Assembly (NCBI GenBank): GCA_016177165.1
Contig: JACOVT010000025.1
Location: 1 to 8,311 of the forward strand
Origin: Microcaldota archaeon
GTDB taxonomy: Archaea > B1Sed10-29 > JACOVT01
Reading direction: 5' to 3'
Length of the DNA stretch: 8,311 bases
The notes below the pieces were generated by a model that was given only the letters and a program-made list of their open reading frames with translations, searched no databases and was not told where the DNA came from. Of the stretch, positions 1 to 6,200 are shown in pieces. Position 1 is the first letter of the stretch, and the number at the start of each line of letters is the position of its first letter. The translations under genes were made by a program, and so were the position numbers.

Positions 1-677
1 ACGATGCCATCTGCAGGCACGCGCTCTCCTGGCTTCACCACCACAATGTCGCCTACTCGCAGCTCGTCAACTGGAACGGGCTGCTCGCGCCCGCCCTTGA
101 CCACTAAAGCCTGCTTAGGCCGCAAGTCCATCAGCTTGGTGATCGCCCGGGTTGCGCGCCCCTTGACGAGATGTTCGCCGTACTTGCCTGCAAGTATAAA
201 GCCGATGATGAGCCCCGATTCAGTGAAAAACACCTGCGTCCCCATACCGAGCGACGGCAGGAAAAACCCCCACAAGATTCCCTGGAAAGTGAAGAGCGTG
301 CTGTACAGCCAAGCTGCACTCGTCCCTATGGCTATCAGCAGGTCCATGTTGGCGCGCCGCGCCTTGAGAGCATCGATGCTCCCTCTATAAAAGAGCCAGC
401 CGGCGCCGAATTGCACCGGCGTCGCCAGAAGAAACAGGAGCATCTCGTTGGTTATCGGCAGACCGCTAGCAGGCGACACGTACTCGAAGAACGCAGTGAA
501 CGCGCCCAGCGAGAGGCTGAACACCGCAAGAATGAGGACGCGCCGCGCCTGCCGGGCCGGTTGCGTGAATTCCTTGAGGCAAGTCTGGCTGCAAAACAGG
601 TATTCCACACCATCCTGCTTCGCGCGTAACGGCGCATCATCCGGAACGTTCATTCCGCAGACAGGGTCTTTTGCCAT
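1..677 (-). CDS. Heavy-metal P1B-type ATPase, N-terminal part (probably copper), runs off the window
   Basis: This is the first 225 residues of a P1B-type ATPase, an inner-membrane pump that uses ATP to move soft metal ions such as Cu+ across the membrane. The start is the ATG at 677. A TRASH/YHS metal-binding domain opens the protein (DPVCGM at residues 4-9, then FCSQTC, with Cys7, Cys29 and Cys33 as likely ligands). Hydrophobic helices follow at about 46-67 and 78-97, then the family's NMDLLIAIGTSAAWLYS segment (110-126), another helix around 149-164, and the start of the actuator domain ending in VKPGERVPADGIV. No GMTCxxC HMA domain is present. The CPx, TGE and DKTG motifs would lie beyond base 1, so the ion cannot be read directly; copper is inferred from the TRASH domain and the overall pattern. 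The start lies 12 nt after the Rieske stop and has no clear ribosome binding site, so translational coupling is likely. The family call is secure; the metal is not. Confidence 0.9.
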   Translation of the reverse strand, partial: MAKDPVCGMNVPDDAPLRAKQDGVEYLFCSQTCLKEFTQPARQARRVLILAVFSLSLGAFTAFFEYVSPASGLPITNEMLLFLLATPVQFGAGWLFYRGSIDALKARRANMDLLIAIGTSAAWLYSTLFTFQGILWGFFLPSLGMGTQVFFTESGLIIGFILAGKYGEHLVKGRATRAITKLMDLRPKQALVVKGGREQPVPVDELRVGDIVVVKPGERVPADGI

Positions 678-689
678 AAGCGTGAAATG

Positions 690-992
690 TCATGGGTAGA
701 CGTAGTAGATTTTCCCGTCCTTGACCTTGACTGGTATAGATGTCAGCTTTGATCCGATTTCTGCCGGGAGCGTCAGCGCCTTGCCGCTTTCAACGTCAAA
801 AGTGGAGCCATGCCAAGTACACTTGAAACACCCGCCATCGCGCTTCACTGGACCTCCTGTGTGGGTGCAGACGTTGACGTAGGCGTAGATTTTTCCGCCC
901 TTGCGCGTGAGTATGACTGGCCTGCCAAAGAAGTCAACGTCTACCTGTCCGTCTTCCTTGACGTCCTCGTCAGCCGCCAAAAACTGCTCCAT
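690..992 (-). CDS. Stand-alone Rieske [2Fe-2S] ferredoxin-like protein
   Basis: A 100-residue protein made almost entirely of a Rieske domain, which holds a [2Fe-2S] cluster with two Cys and two His. Both halves of the motif are present: CTHTGG with Cys42 and His44, and CTWHGS with Cys58 and His61. There is no signal peptide or membrane segment, so it is probably a soluble cytoplasmic electron carrier of the type that serves dioxygenases or nitrite reductases, not a bc1-type Rieske protein. The ATG at 992 is preceded at about 26 nt by a TATA-like box, which fits a leaderless message. The gene is directly followed by the metal ATPase gene in the same direction, so a role in metal or redox homeostasis is possible. 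Its electron donor and acceptor are not visible here. Confidence 0.9.
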   Translation of the reverse strand: MEQFLAADEDVKEDGQVDVDFFGRPVILTRKGGKIYAYVNVCTHTGGPVKRDGGCFKCTWHGSTFDVESGKALTLPAEIGSKLTSIPVKVKDGKIYYVYP

Positions 993-1014
993 GAAGCTGC
1001 AGAACCAATTGAGG

Positions 1015-1021
1015 TTAAAAT
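1015..1021 (-). promoter_or_regulatory. TATA box for the Rieske/ATPase transcript
   Basis: The minus strand reads ATTTTAA, centred about 26 nt before the Rieske ATG. This is the spacing expected if transcription begins at the start codon and the message is leaderless, as for the SRPBCC gene in this window. No Shine-Dalgarno sequence precedes the ATG. Confidence 0.5.
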
Positions 1022-1048
1022 GGTTTTTGGGTGAGCGCCTCGCTCTGG

Positions 1049-1063
1049 CCCGCCCTCGGCGGG
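1049..1063 (-). terminator. Hairpin after the Cys-rich microprotein gene
   Basis: A perfect 6-bp stem CCCGCC/GGCGGG closes a 3-nt loop, starting 7 nt after the TAG stop of the 42-residue ORF. A second small triloop hairpin (GAGCG/CGCTC, 1033-1045) follows. They could end or stabilise the short transcript before the Rieske promoter. No long U-run follows, so a terminator role is only inferred. Confidence 0.4.
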
Positions 1064-1070
1064 ATCTTGA

Positions 1071-1199
1071 CTAAGCGTGGTCGCAGTAAGGCTGGTTGGG
1101 CGGGCAGCAAGGCGTACTCGCACCTGCATTGGAACCTTGCCCGCCGGAGCTTTGACCAGAACCGCCAGAACCCTGACTGCCAGTTGATCCATCTGCCAT
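1071..1199 (-). CDS. 42-residue Gly/Ser-rich microprotein with C-terminal Cys/His cluster
   Basis: Not recognised as a known family. Residues 4-29 are a flexible tract with 10 Gly and 8 Ser. The C-terminus is compact and reads CCPPNQPYCDHA, giving Cys31, Cys32, Cys39 and His41 as possible metal or [Fe-S] ligands. Expression signals support a real gene: the ATG at 1199 is preceded by GAGGTGA four nt away and by a strong TATA box about 40 nt upstream. The ORF lies upstream of the Rieske and metal ATPase genes on the same strand, so a role as a small metal-binding or carrier peptide is an attractive inference, but no function is shown. A longer ORF in another frame (941-1225) runs across the same DNA. 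It lacks codon logic, and its ATG is too close to the TATA box. Confidence 0.6.
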   Translation of the reverse strand: MADGSTGSQGSGGSGQSSGGQGSNAGASTPCCPPNQPYCDHA

Positions 1200-1203
1200 G
1201 TCG

Positions 1204-1210
1204 TCACCTC
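1204..1210 (-). promoter_or_regulatory. Ribosome binding site of the Cys-rich microprotein
   Basis: The minus strand reads GAGGTGA, complementary to the 3' end of 16S rRNA. It ends 4 nt before the ATG at 1199. It decides in favour of this frame over the overlapping longer ORF. Confidence 0.6.
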
Positions 1211-1235
1211 TTGGTGGAGGAGCATCTATTCTGGC

Positions 1236-1244
1236 TTTATAAAA
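1236..1244 (-). promoter_or_regulatory. TATA box for the Cys-rich microprotein gene
   Basis: The minus strand reads TTTTATAAA, the best TATA match in the window. A start site about 26 nt downstream would fall near 1215, giving a leader of roughly 16 nt that contains the ribosome binding site. Confidence 0.6.
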
Positions 1245-1318
1245 GTAGGCCCGTTTGTGCGGCGATGGACGTAAAACTAGAACGACGCGTGCCGATTATC
1301 AAGTGATTGACGAACCAG

Positions 1319-1429
1319 TCACTCGGTGTCTTCCTGATCTTCATCTTCCTCTTCGGGCTCCGAGTCGTCGTCCTCCCAAGGCTGGCGCTCGTCGTCCTCA
1401 TCTTTTTCGTCGCCAAATACTGATTTCAT
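1319..1429 (-). CDS. 36-residue hyperacidic microprotein
   Basis: Not recognised as a known family. Of 36 residues, 21 are Asp or Glu and only 3 are Lys or Arg, a net charge near -18. Hydrophobic or aromatic residues are confined to Val4, Phe5 and Trp18, so it is probably disordered alone. The case for a real gene is strong. The ATG at 1429 has a perfect GGAGGT six nt upstream and an ATTTAAAT box at a suitable distance, the same octamer that drives the SRPBCC gene. It is the first gene of the minus-strand series that continues with the Cys-rich microprotein, Rieske and ATPase genes, about 119 nt upstream of the next ORF. Possible roles are metal-ion buffering or nucleic-acid mimicry, but nothing in the sequence decides between them. 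Confidence 0.65.
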   Translation of the reverse strand: MKSVFGDEKDEDDERQPWEDDDSEPEEEDEDQEDTE

Positions 1430-1435
1430 GGGCTT

Positions 1436-1441
1436 ACCTCC
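1436..1441 (-). promoter_or_regulatory. Ribosome binding site of the acidic microprotein
   Basis: A full GGAGGT on the minus strand, six nt before the ATG at 1429. Several genes in this window lack any such site, so this one is good evidence that the 36-codon ORF is translated. Confidence 0.7.
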
Positions 1442-1472
1442 AACAATAGCGCGTAATTGCTTCCCGCCGGGT

Positions 1473-1480
1473 ATTTAAAT
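1473..1480 (-). promoter_or_regulatory. ATTTAAAT box, promoter of the acidic microprotein gene
   Basis: A palindromic ATTTAAAT. Transcription starting about 26 nt away on the minus strand would begin near 1450, leaving a 21-nt leader with the GGAGGT site. The same octamer occurs at 6955-6962 before the SRPBCC gene. Confidence 0.6.
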
Positions 1481-1566
1481 GTTTGCGCCCAAAACAGGAC
1501 AATGGCTGCTGGTTTACTTTGCTGTTGATCAACTAGTTTTAGCTAGCGCGGCCTGTGGTGAAACGC

Positions 1567-1573
1567 TTAATAA
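1567..1573 (+). promoter_or_regulatory. Probable TATA box for tRNA-Cys
   Basis: TTAATAA is centred about 36 nt before the first base of the tRNA. A start near 1596 would give a leader of about 10 nt for RNase P to remove. A small CAACG/CGTTG hairpin (1585-1598) lies between box and gene. Confidence 0.45.
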
Positions 1574-1605
1574 CACTCCATCCTCAACGTTAGCGTTGGT
1601 GCCAC

Positions 1606-1721
1606 GTGGGAGTAGCAAAGTGGTCATGCATCCGCCTGCAGATGGAACCTACGGTTCCTATGCCTCCCTTAATTGGAGGAGCGGCGAGCGGATCACGGGA
1701 GTTCAAATCTCCCCTCCCACT
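1606..1721 (+). tRNA. tRNA-Cys (GCA), with a 45-nt intron
   Basis: A complete cloverleaf folds from this stretch. The acceptor stem is GTGGGAG (1606-1612) with CTCCCAC (1714-1720), and U73 at 1721 is the cysteine discriminator. The short D-arm is GCA/TGC with the loop GG at 1622-1623. The anticodon stem is TCCGC (1631-1635) with GCGGA (1688-1692). The T-arm is GGGAG-TTCAAAT-CTCCC (1697-1713). The anticodon loop is interrupted after position 37; joined, it reads C-T-G-C-A-G-A, giving anticodon GCA at 1638-1640. The mature tRNA is 71 nt before CCA addition, and CCA is not encoded. The gene lies 120 nt before cysS on the same strand, so the tRNA and its charging enzyme may be co-expressed. Confidence 0.94.
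1642..1686 (+). other. Archaeal tRNA-Cys intron at the canonical position 37/38
   Basis: Exon CTGC (1636-1639) pairs with intron GCGG (1681-1684). This leaves 3-nt bulges AG^A on the 5' side and CG^A on the 3' side, the cut sites expected for the archaeal splicing endonuclease. The intron interior forms two hairpins: GGAACC-TAC-GGTTCC (1644-1658) and CCTCC/GGAGG (1663-1679). Confidence 0.87.
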
Positions 1722-1724
1722 CTG

Positions 1725-1750
1725 CCACTTTCTTTTCAGAAAGAAGGTGG
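1725..1750 (+). terminator. Hairpin just after tRNA-Cys
   Basis: An 11-bp stem (CCACTTTCTTT with AAAGAAGGTGG, one T:G wobble) and a TCAG loop, starting 4 nt after the tRNA 3' end. It could stop transcription, act as a 3'-processing signal, or be the first of three hairpins in the leader of cysS. No U-run follows the stem, so the terminator label is tentative. Confidence 0.4.
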
Positions 1751-1761
1751 TAAGCTATCTG

Positions 1762-1780
1762 CAGGAAACAAAGTTTCCTG
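1762..1780. repeat. Triloop palindrome, copy 1
   Basis: CAGGAAAC and its exact complement GTTTCCTG enclose AAA (8-3-8). The purine-rich arm resembles those of the palindromes at 1787, 8108 and 8135. Confidence 0.6.
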
Positions 1781-1786
1781 AGACGT

Positions 1787-1805
1787 CAGAAAGCTTTGCT
1801 TTCTG
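1787..1805. repeat. Triloop palindrome, copy 2
   Basis: CAGAAAGC and its exact complement GCTTTCTG enclose TTT (8-3-8), six nt after the previous copy and 36 nt before the cysS start. Its GAAAGC/GCTTTC core is also the core of the palindrome at 8135-8153. Confidence 0.6.
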
Positions 1806-1841
1806 CATATCCCAAAGAAAACGTTAGGGATGTATGATATT

Positions 1842-3281
1842 ATGGCACTGGTGGTGTATGACTCTTACGAGAAAAAGAAGCGGCGTTTCGAGCCGCTGCA
1901 CGCTGGCAAGGTCAGCATATACACCTGCGGATTGACAGTGTACGGGCCTATGCACATAGGGCACGCGTCTACGTACATGCGCTGGGACGCCATACGCGAA
2001 TACCTGCAATACTGGAAGGGTTACAAGGTTACTCTAGTCAGAAACATCACCGACTTCGGGCATATGACTGAGGAAGAAACGGATTCTGGCGAGGACAAGA
2101 TAAAGAAGGGGATGAAACGCGAAAACCTGACTGCTGACCAGCTGACGCAGAAGTACATTGACGATTACTTCAAATGCAGCGACAATCTCAAGATCGAGAG
2201 GCCGGACGAGTCCCCACGCGCAACCAAGTTTGTCCCGCAGATGATAAAGTACATCCATGAACTATTGAAAAAAGGTTACGCCTACGAGGCCGGCGGGAAC
2301 GTCTACTTTGACGTGGCAAAGCTCGGAAAAAGGTACGGAAAGCTGTCAGGCATGTCCGTTGACCAGCTAAAGGTGGGCGCAGGCGGGCACACCGAGGAAG
2401 ACACGAACAAGCGCAACCACTTCGACTTCGTGCTATGGAAAGCCCACCGGCCAGAACACGCCTACAAGTGGAACTCTCCGTGGGGCGAAGGAATGCCTGG
2501 CTGGCACACCGAGTGCATCGTAATGAGCGAGCACTACTTCGGGAAGGAGTTTGACATCAAGGCAGGAGGCATGGACAACAAGGTCCCGCATCACGAGTGC
2601 GAAATCGCCCAATCCGTAGCAATGCAGGGAAAACCCCAAGCGAAATATTTCTTCCACACAGGACTGGTAACAATCAACGGCGAGAAGATGGCCAAGTCCA
2701 AAGGCAACTTCATCACCGCGGCCGACCTTCTTAAGAAGGAATCGCCGGGAACATTACGCATCTGGGCTTTCTCATCGCATTACCGGAGCGCGATTGACTT
2801 TGACCAAAAGTCCATTGACCAGGCAAAGAAGACCGTCGAAACGCTCAACAGGCTTACGGCATCCCTACAAGCAACCAAGGGAAAGGATTCCAACCCTAAC
2901 GCAGCTGATGCAGTTAACAAGGCAGACGCGGATTTTACTGCGGCAATGGATGACGATTTCAACACGCCATTGGCGCTTTCAGTCCTGCACGACCTTGCGC
3001 ACAAGCTGAACGCACTGAACGCCGACGGAAACATTGGGAAACAGGACGCGAAGAAGGCCCTGGACTTCCTAAAGCGCGCCGACAGGATATTCAAGGTAAT
3101 AGATTTCACCCAGAAAAAGGAAAAAGTCCCTTCCGCCATTAGCGAGCTAGCTAAAGCGCGCGAGCGGGCCCGCGCAGCCAAGGACTGGAAACGAGCGGAC
3201 GAGCTGCGCGTGGAAATCAGCAAGCAGGGCTGGACTGTCCAGGACACGCCCACCGGGCCTAAGCTGGAGAAAGCAAGCTAG
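1842..3281 (+). CDS. cysS: Cysteinyl-tRNA synthetase
   Basis: Class I aminoacyl-tRNA synthetase that activates cysteine with ATP and joins it to tRNA-Cys in the cytoplasm. It has 479 residues, near the usual length. Visible landmarks are YTCGLTVYG with zinc ligand Cys29, HIGH at 38-41, GWHTEC with Cys225, PHHECE with His250 and Glu254 completing the zinc site, and KMAKS at 282-286 in place of KMSKS. The C-terminal DALR-like helices end in the conserved AxELRxxxxxxGWxxxDTxxGPK tail. The NITDFGHMTEEETDSGEDK segment belongs to the TDxGHxT..GEDK subtype, not the common NITDIDDK form. The ATG at 1842 fits the family N-terminus (M-x-x-VYDS); an in-frame ATG at 1830 would add four residues. tRNA-Cys lies upstream on the same strand. 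The stop codon overlaps that of the convergent smc by 4 nt. Confidence 0.96.
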   Translation: MALVVYDSYEKKKRRFEPLHAGKVSIYTCGLTVYGPMHIGHASTYMRWDAIREYLQYWKGYKVTLVRNITDFGHMTEEETDSGEDKIKKGMKRENLTADQLTQKYIDDYFKCSDNLKIERPDESPRATKFVPQMIKYIHELLKKGYAYEAGGNVYFDVAKLGKRYGKLSGMSVDQLKVGAGGHTEEDTNKRNHFDFVLWKAHRPEHAYKWNSPWGEGMPGWHTECIVMSEHYFGKEFDIKAGGMDNKVPHHECEIAQSVAMQGKPQAKYFFHTGLVTINGEKMAKSKGNFITAADLLKKESPGTLRIWAFSSHYRSAIDFDQKSIDQAKKTVETLNRLTASLQATKGKDSNPNAADAVNKADADFTAAMDDDFNTPLALSVLHDLAHKLNALNADGNIGKQDAKKALDFLKRADRIFKVIDFTQKKEKVPSAISELAKARERARAAKDWKRADELRVEISKQGWTVQDTPTGPKLEKAS

Positions 3282-6200
3282 GTTGGTACCCTAGTCCCGA
3301 CTTTCGACAGGTCGATTTCCTGCGGCTCGCCGTAGTTCTTCAAGTCGACTTCGATTATGGAGGAGCCGTCTTTCGCCAAGTGGACACCTATTATCTGGTC
3401 GGCGTAGCGAGTCACGGGTGGGTTGTGGGTCACGACGACGAACTGCAGGCGTGAGGCGAACTTGCGCAGCATGCGCGCAACGCGCTCCGAGTTGGCAGGG
3501 TCGAGCGCGGCGTCAACCTCGTCCAGAACGTAAAACGGCGACGGACGGTAGGCCTGCACGCCGAACAGGAACGCGATCGCGACTATTGTTTTCTCGCCGC
3601 CGCTCAGCTCGTCGATCGTGTGCGGCTTTTTCCCAGCAGGGCTGGCTTCGATTATCAGGCCGCTTTCCAGCGGCTTGTCTGGATTCTCCAGCCTGAGCGA
3701 GGCGCGCGAACCCTCTTCTGGATAGAACTCGCTGAAGTATTCGTTGAAGTTCCGGTTCAGGGCCTCGAACGTCTCGATGAACGAGTTGATCTTCTTTTGC
3801 TCTATTTCCTCCACGACGCCAAGCACGGCCTGCTTTTCCTGAAGCAGCTTTTTGGCGCGCTCGCGTATCTCGTCCACCTCCCTGAGATACTGGCCGTACA
3901 TTTCTAATGCCTTCATGTTGACATGACCCAGATCGAGAAGTTCGGCCTCTATCTTTGCCAGCTGGCGGCGCACTTCTTCAAGCGGCTTCTCGACTATCGG
4001 GGCGTCCTTGTACTGTTCCATTTCACGGGTCATTTCCTCGTAGCGCGCCTCGATCTTGGCGCGCGCTATGCTGAACTGGGTTATTTCCTCGCGCAGCTTG
4101 TTCAACTGGGACTCGTAACGCCCCATCCGCTGGAGCACAAGGCGCTTGGCTTCTTCGAGCGACTCTTTCTTCTTGAACAGGTCGCCGAGCGAGCCGGCTA
4201 GTTGCCGGGCGCGCTCCTCCTTTTCTTTCAGGTCGCTGATCAGGCCTGCACGTTGCGAGTCGAGCTGCCCGAGTTGCGAGCCGGCTTCCTCAAGTCCCTT
4301 GCCAAGCTCGTTTACGCGCGACCTGAGGCTGTTCTGGTTTTCTATCAGAACGCGCTCTATCTCCAGTTGTAGCGTGCGGCATTGTGACTTTAGCTCGGCC
4401 TCTTGGGAGCGCATTTTTTCCAGCTCTTCTGATTGCGACCGGATGTCTTCGCCGAGTTTCTTGACCTCTGGCCGCTCGAAAACTTCCGTGAGCGAGGAAC
4501 GCCTGCTGACAAGTTGTGACAGGCTCTTTTCCAGCTTTGCGCGGTCGTCATTCTTGTTCTTCAGCGCCTTTTCCATGGCTGTGATCTCGTCGCGCGCGTC
4601 CCCGCCGCCTTTCTTGTCCAGCTGTTCGAACTCTTCGACGCGCTGGTTCCACTGGTTTATAATTACGACAGCTTCGCGCAGTTTTAGCTCGGTCTCGGAC
4701 TTCTTTTCCAGCGACTCACGCTGGCTTGTGCGGCACGAATCGAGCGAAACCGCCAGTTTGGAACGCTGCTTTTCCAAGCCTTCGAGGCGCTTCTTTGCCT
4801 CGTCCAGCTCGCGCAGCTCTTGCGTCGTGACGCCCTGCTTGGAGTAGCCTCCCGTGATCACGCCTGAAGAGTCGCACAGGTCGCCGTCAAGGGTTACCAT
4901 GCGGTGCTTTCCAAACCCGATCCTCTTTGCCGCCCCCATGTCCTCAACCAGCAGCGTAGCGCCGAATACGTGATCCACCGCTGGCTCGTATGACTTGTCG
5001 TACCTGATGAACTGCTTGACCAGTCCGAGCGAACCGGCTTGCGGCTCAGCGCCGTAAGAGCGGACCTTGTCTAATGGCATGAATGACGCGCGCCCTATCT
5101 TTTCCTTCTTGAGGAAGTTAACCGCATCAGTAGCATCGTCTGCCGTGCGGGTTATTATGTGGAACATCCGCTGGCCCGCTGCTGCTTGCACTGCTGCCGA
5201 ATACTTGGGATCGAATGTTATAACGTCAGCAACCGTGCCGAGTATGCCACGGAGCGAGGCGTTTCTCATCACGGCCTCAACAGCGCGCGTTTTCCCTGAC
5301 AGGTGGTGCATGACTGAAATGCGGGAGTCCAGTTCGGTAAACTTGTCGCGCGCTGCCTTTAGGTCTGCCTCTGTTGTGTAGAGCTGCTTTGATTCCGACA
5401 GCTCTTGGGAGGAGAAACCTGCCAACAGTTCTTCCTGCTGTTTTAGCTGTTTTTCCAACGAGTCGCGGCGGTCCTCGAGCTCGCTGATGCGCTTCTTTAC
5501 CACCTCTTCCTGCTGCCTCACCTTCTCGAGCTCTGCCCCCTTTGCCTCAAACGCTGCGCGCTTCAGGTTGAGGCGCTCGTTTAGGGCGCGCAGGTCGCCG
5601 TCCAGCTTGTAGAGGACGTCCTTTGCCGAGTCTATCTCGCCATTCAGCTTGACCAGTTGCGTATACTTCTCCCCGAACGAGGAGTCCATTCCAAAACTTG
5701 TCTTCTTCAACTCCTCTATGGATGACAACTTGGACCCGATCTGCCGGTGCAGCTCGCCGGCCTCAATGGAGAGCGTCTCGAGCTCGTTCTCCTTAGACTT
5801 GATCTTGTTGCCAAGCTCCGACACTTCCGAGGAAAGGCGCTGCCTGAGCGAAAGGTTGGTGTCAACGTTCTCCTTTGCCGCCCTTATCTTTTCCTCCACT
5901 ACAGCAAGCGAGCTTTTCGTGGTCTCGATCTCTGCGCGCACGCCAGACTGCCGTTTTTCGCTCTCTTCCATTATCTCGTGCATCAACCCGTCAAGCTGGG
6001 CGTCGAGCTTTTCCACTTCCGAAGCGCTCTCCTGCCGTTTCTGCTCGAACTCGCCCGCCCGCTCCCTGAGTTTCTGAAGAGAAGACTCGCCCTGCTTGTA
6101 TTGCCTTTCAACGTCAGCATATTCCTTTTTTGCAAGCGTGCCCTTGTGGGAGCGCTTTTGAGATGACAACTCGTTGAAGCGTTCGGCCTCTTTCTTTTCC

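Noticed and set aside
206..260. C-box-like ATGATGA suggesting a C/D box guide RNA
   Set aside because: No D-box CTGA at a suitable distance, and it lies within the ATPase coding sequence.
171..629. Plus-strand open frame of 152 codons
   Set aside because: It lies antisense to the ATPase, whose minus-strand frame contains clear P1B and TRASH motifs.
941..1225. Minus-strand open frame of 94 codons over the Cys-rich microprotein
   Set aside because: Its ATG lies only about 16 nt from the TATA box and lacks a ribosome binding site. It runs into the Rieske gene in another frame.
1479..1781. Plus-strand open frame of 100 codons
   Set aside because: It reads straight through the tRNA-Cys gene and its hairpin; it is an accidental frame.
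4146..4847. Plus-strand open frame of 233 codons inside smc
   Set aside because: Ser-rich antisense shadow of a coiled-coil gene, with no recognisable domain and no start signals.
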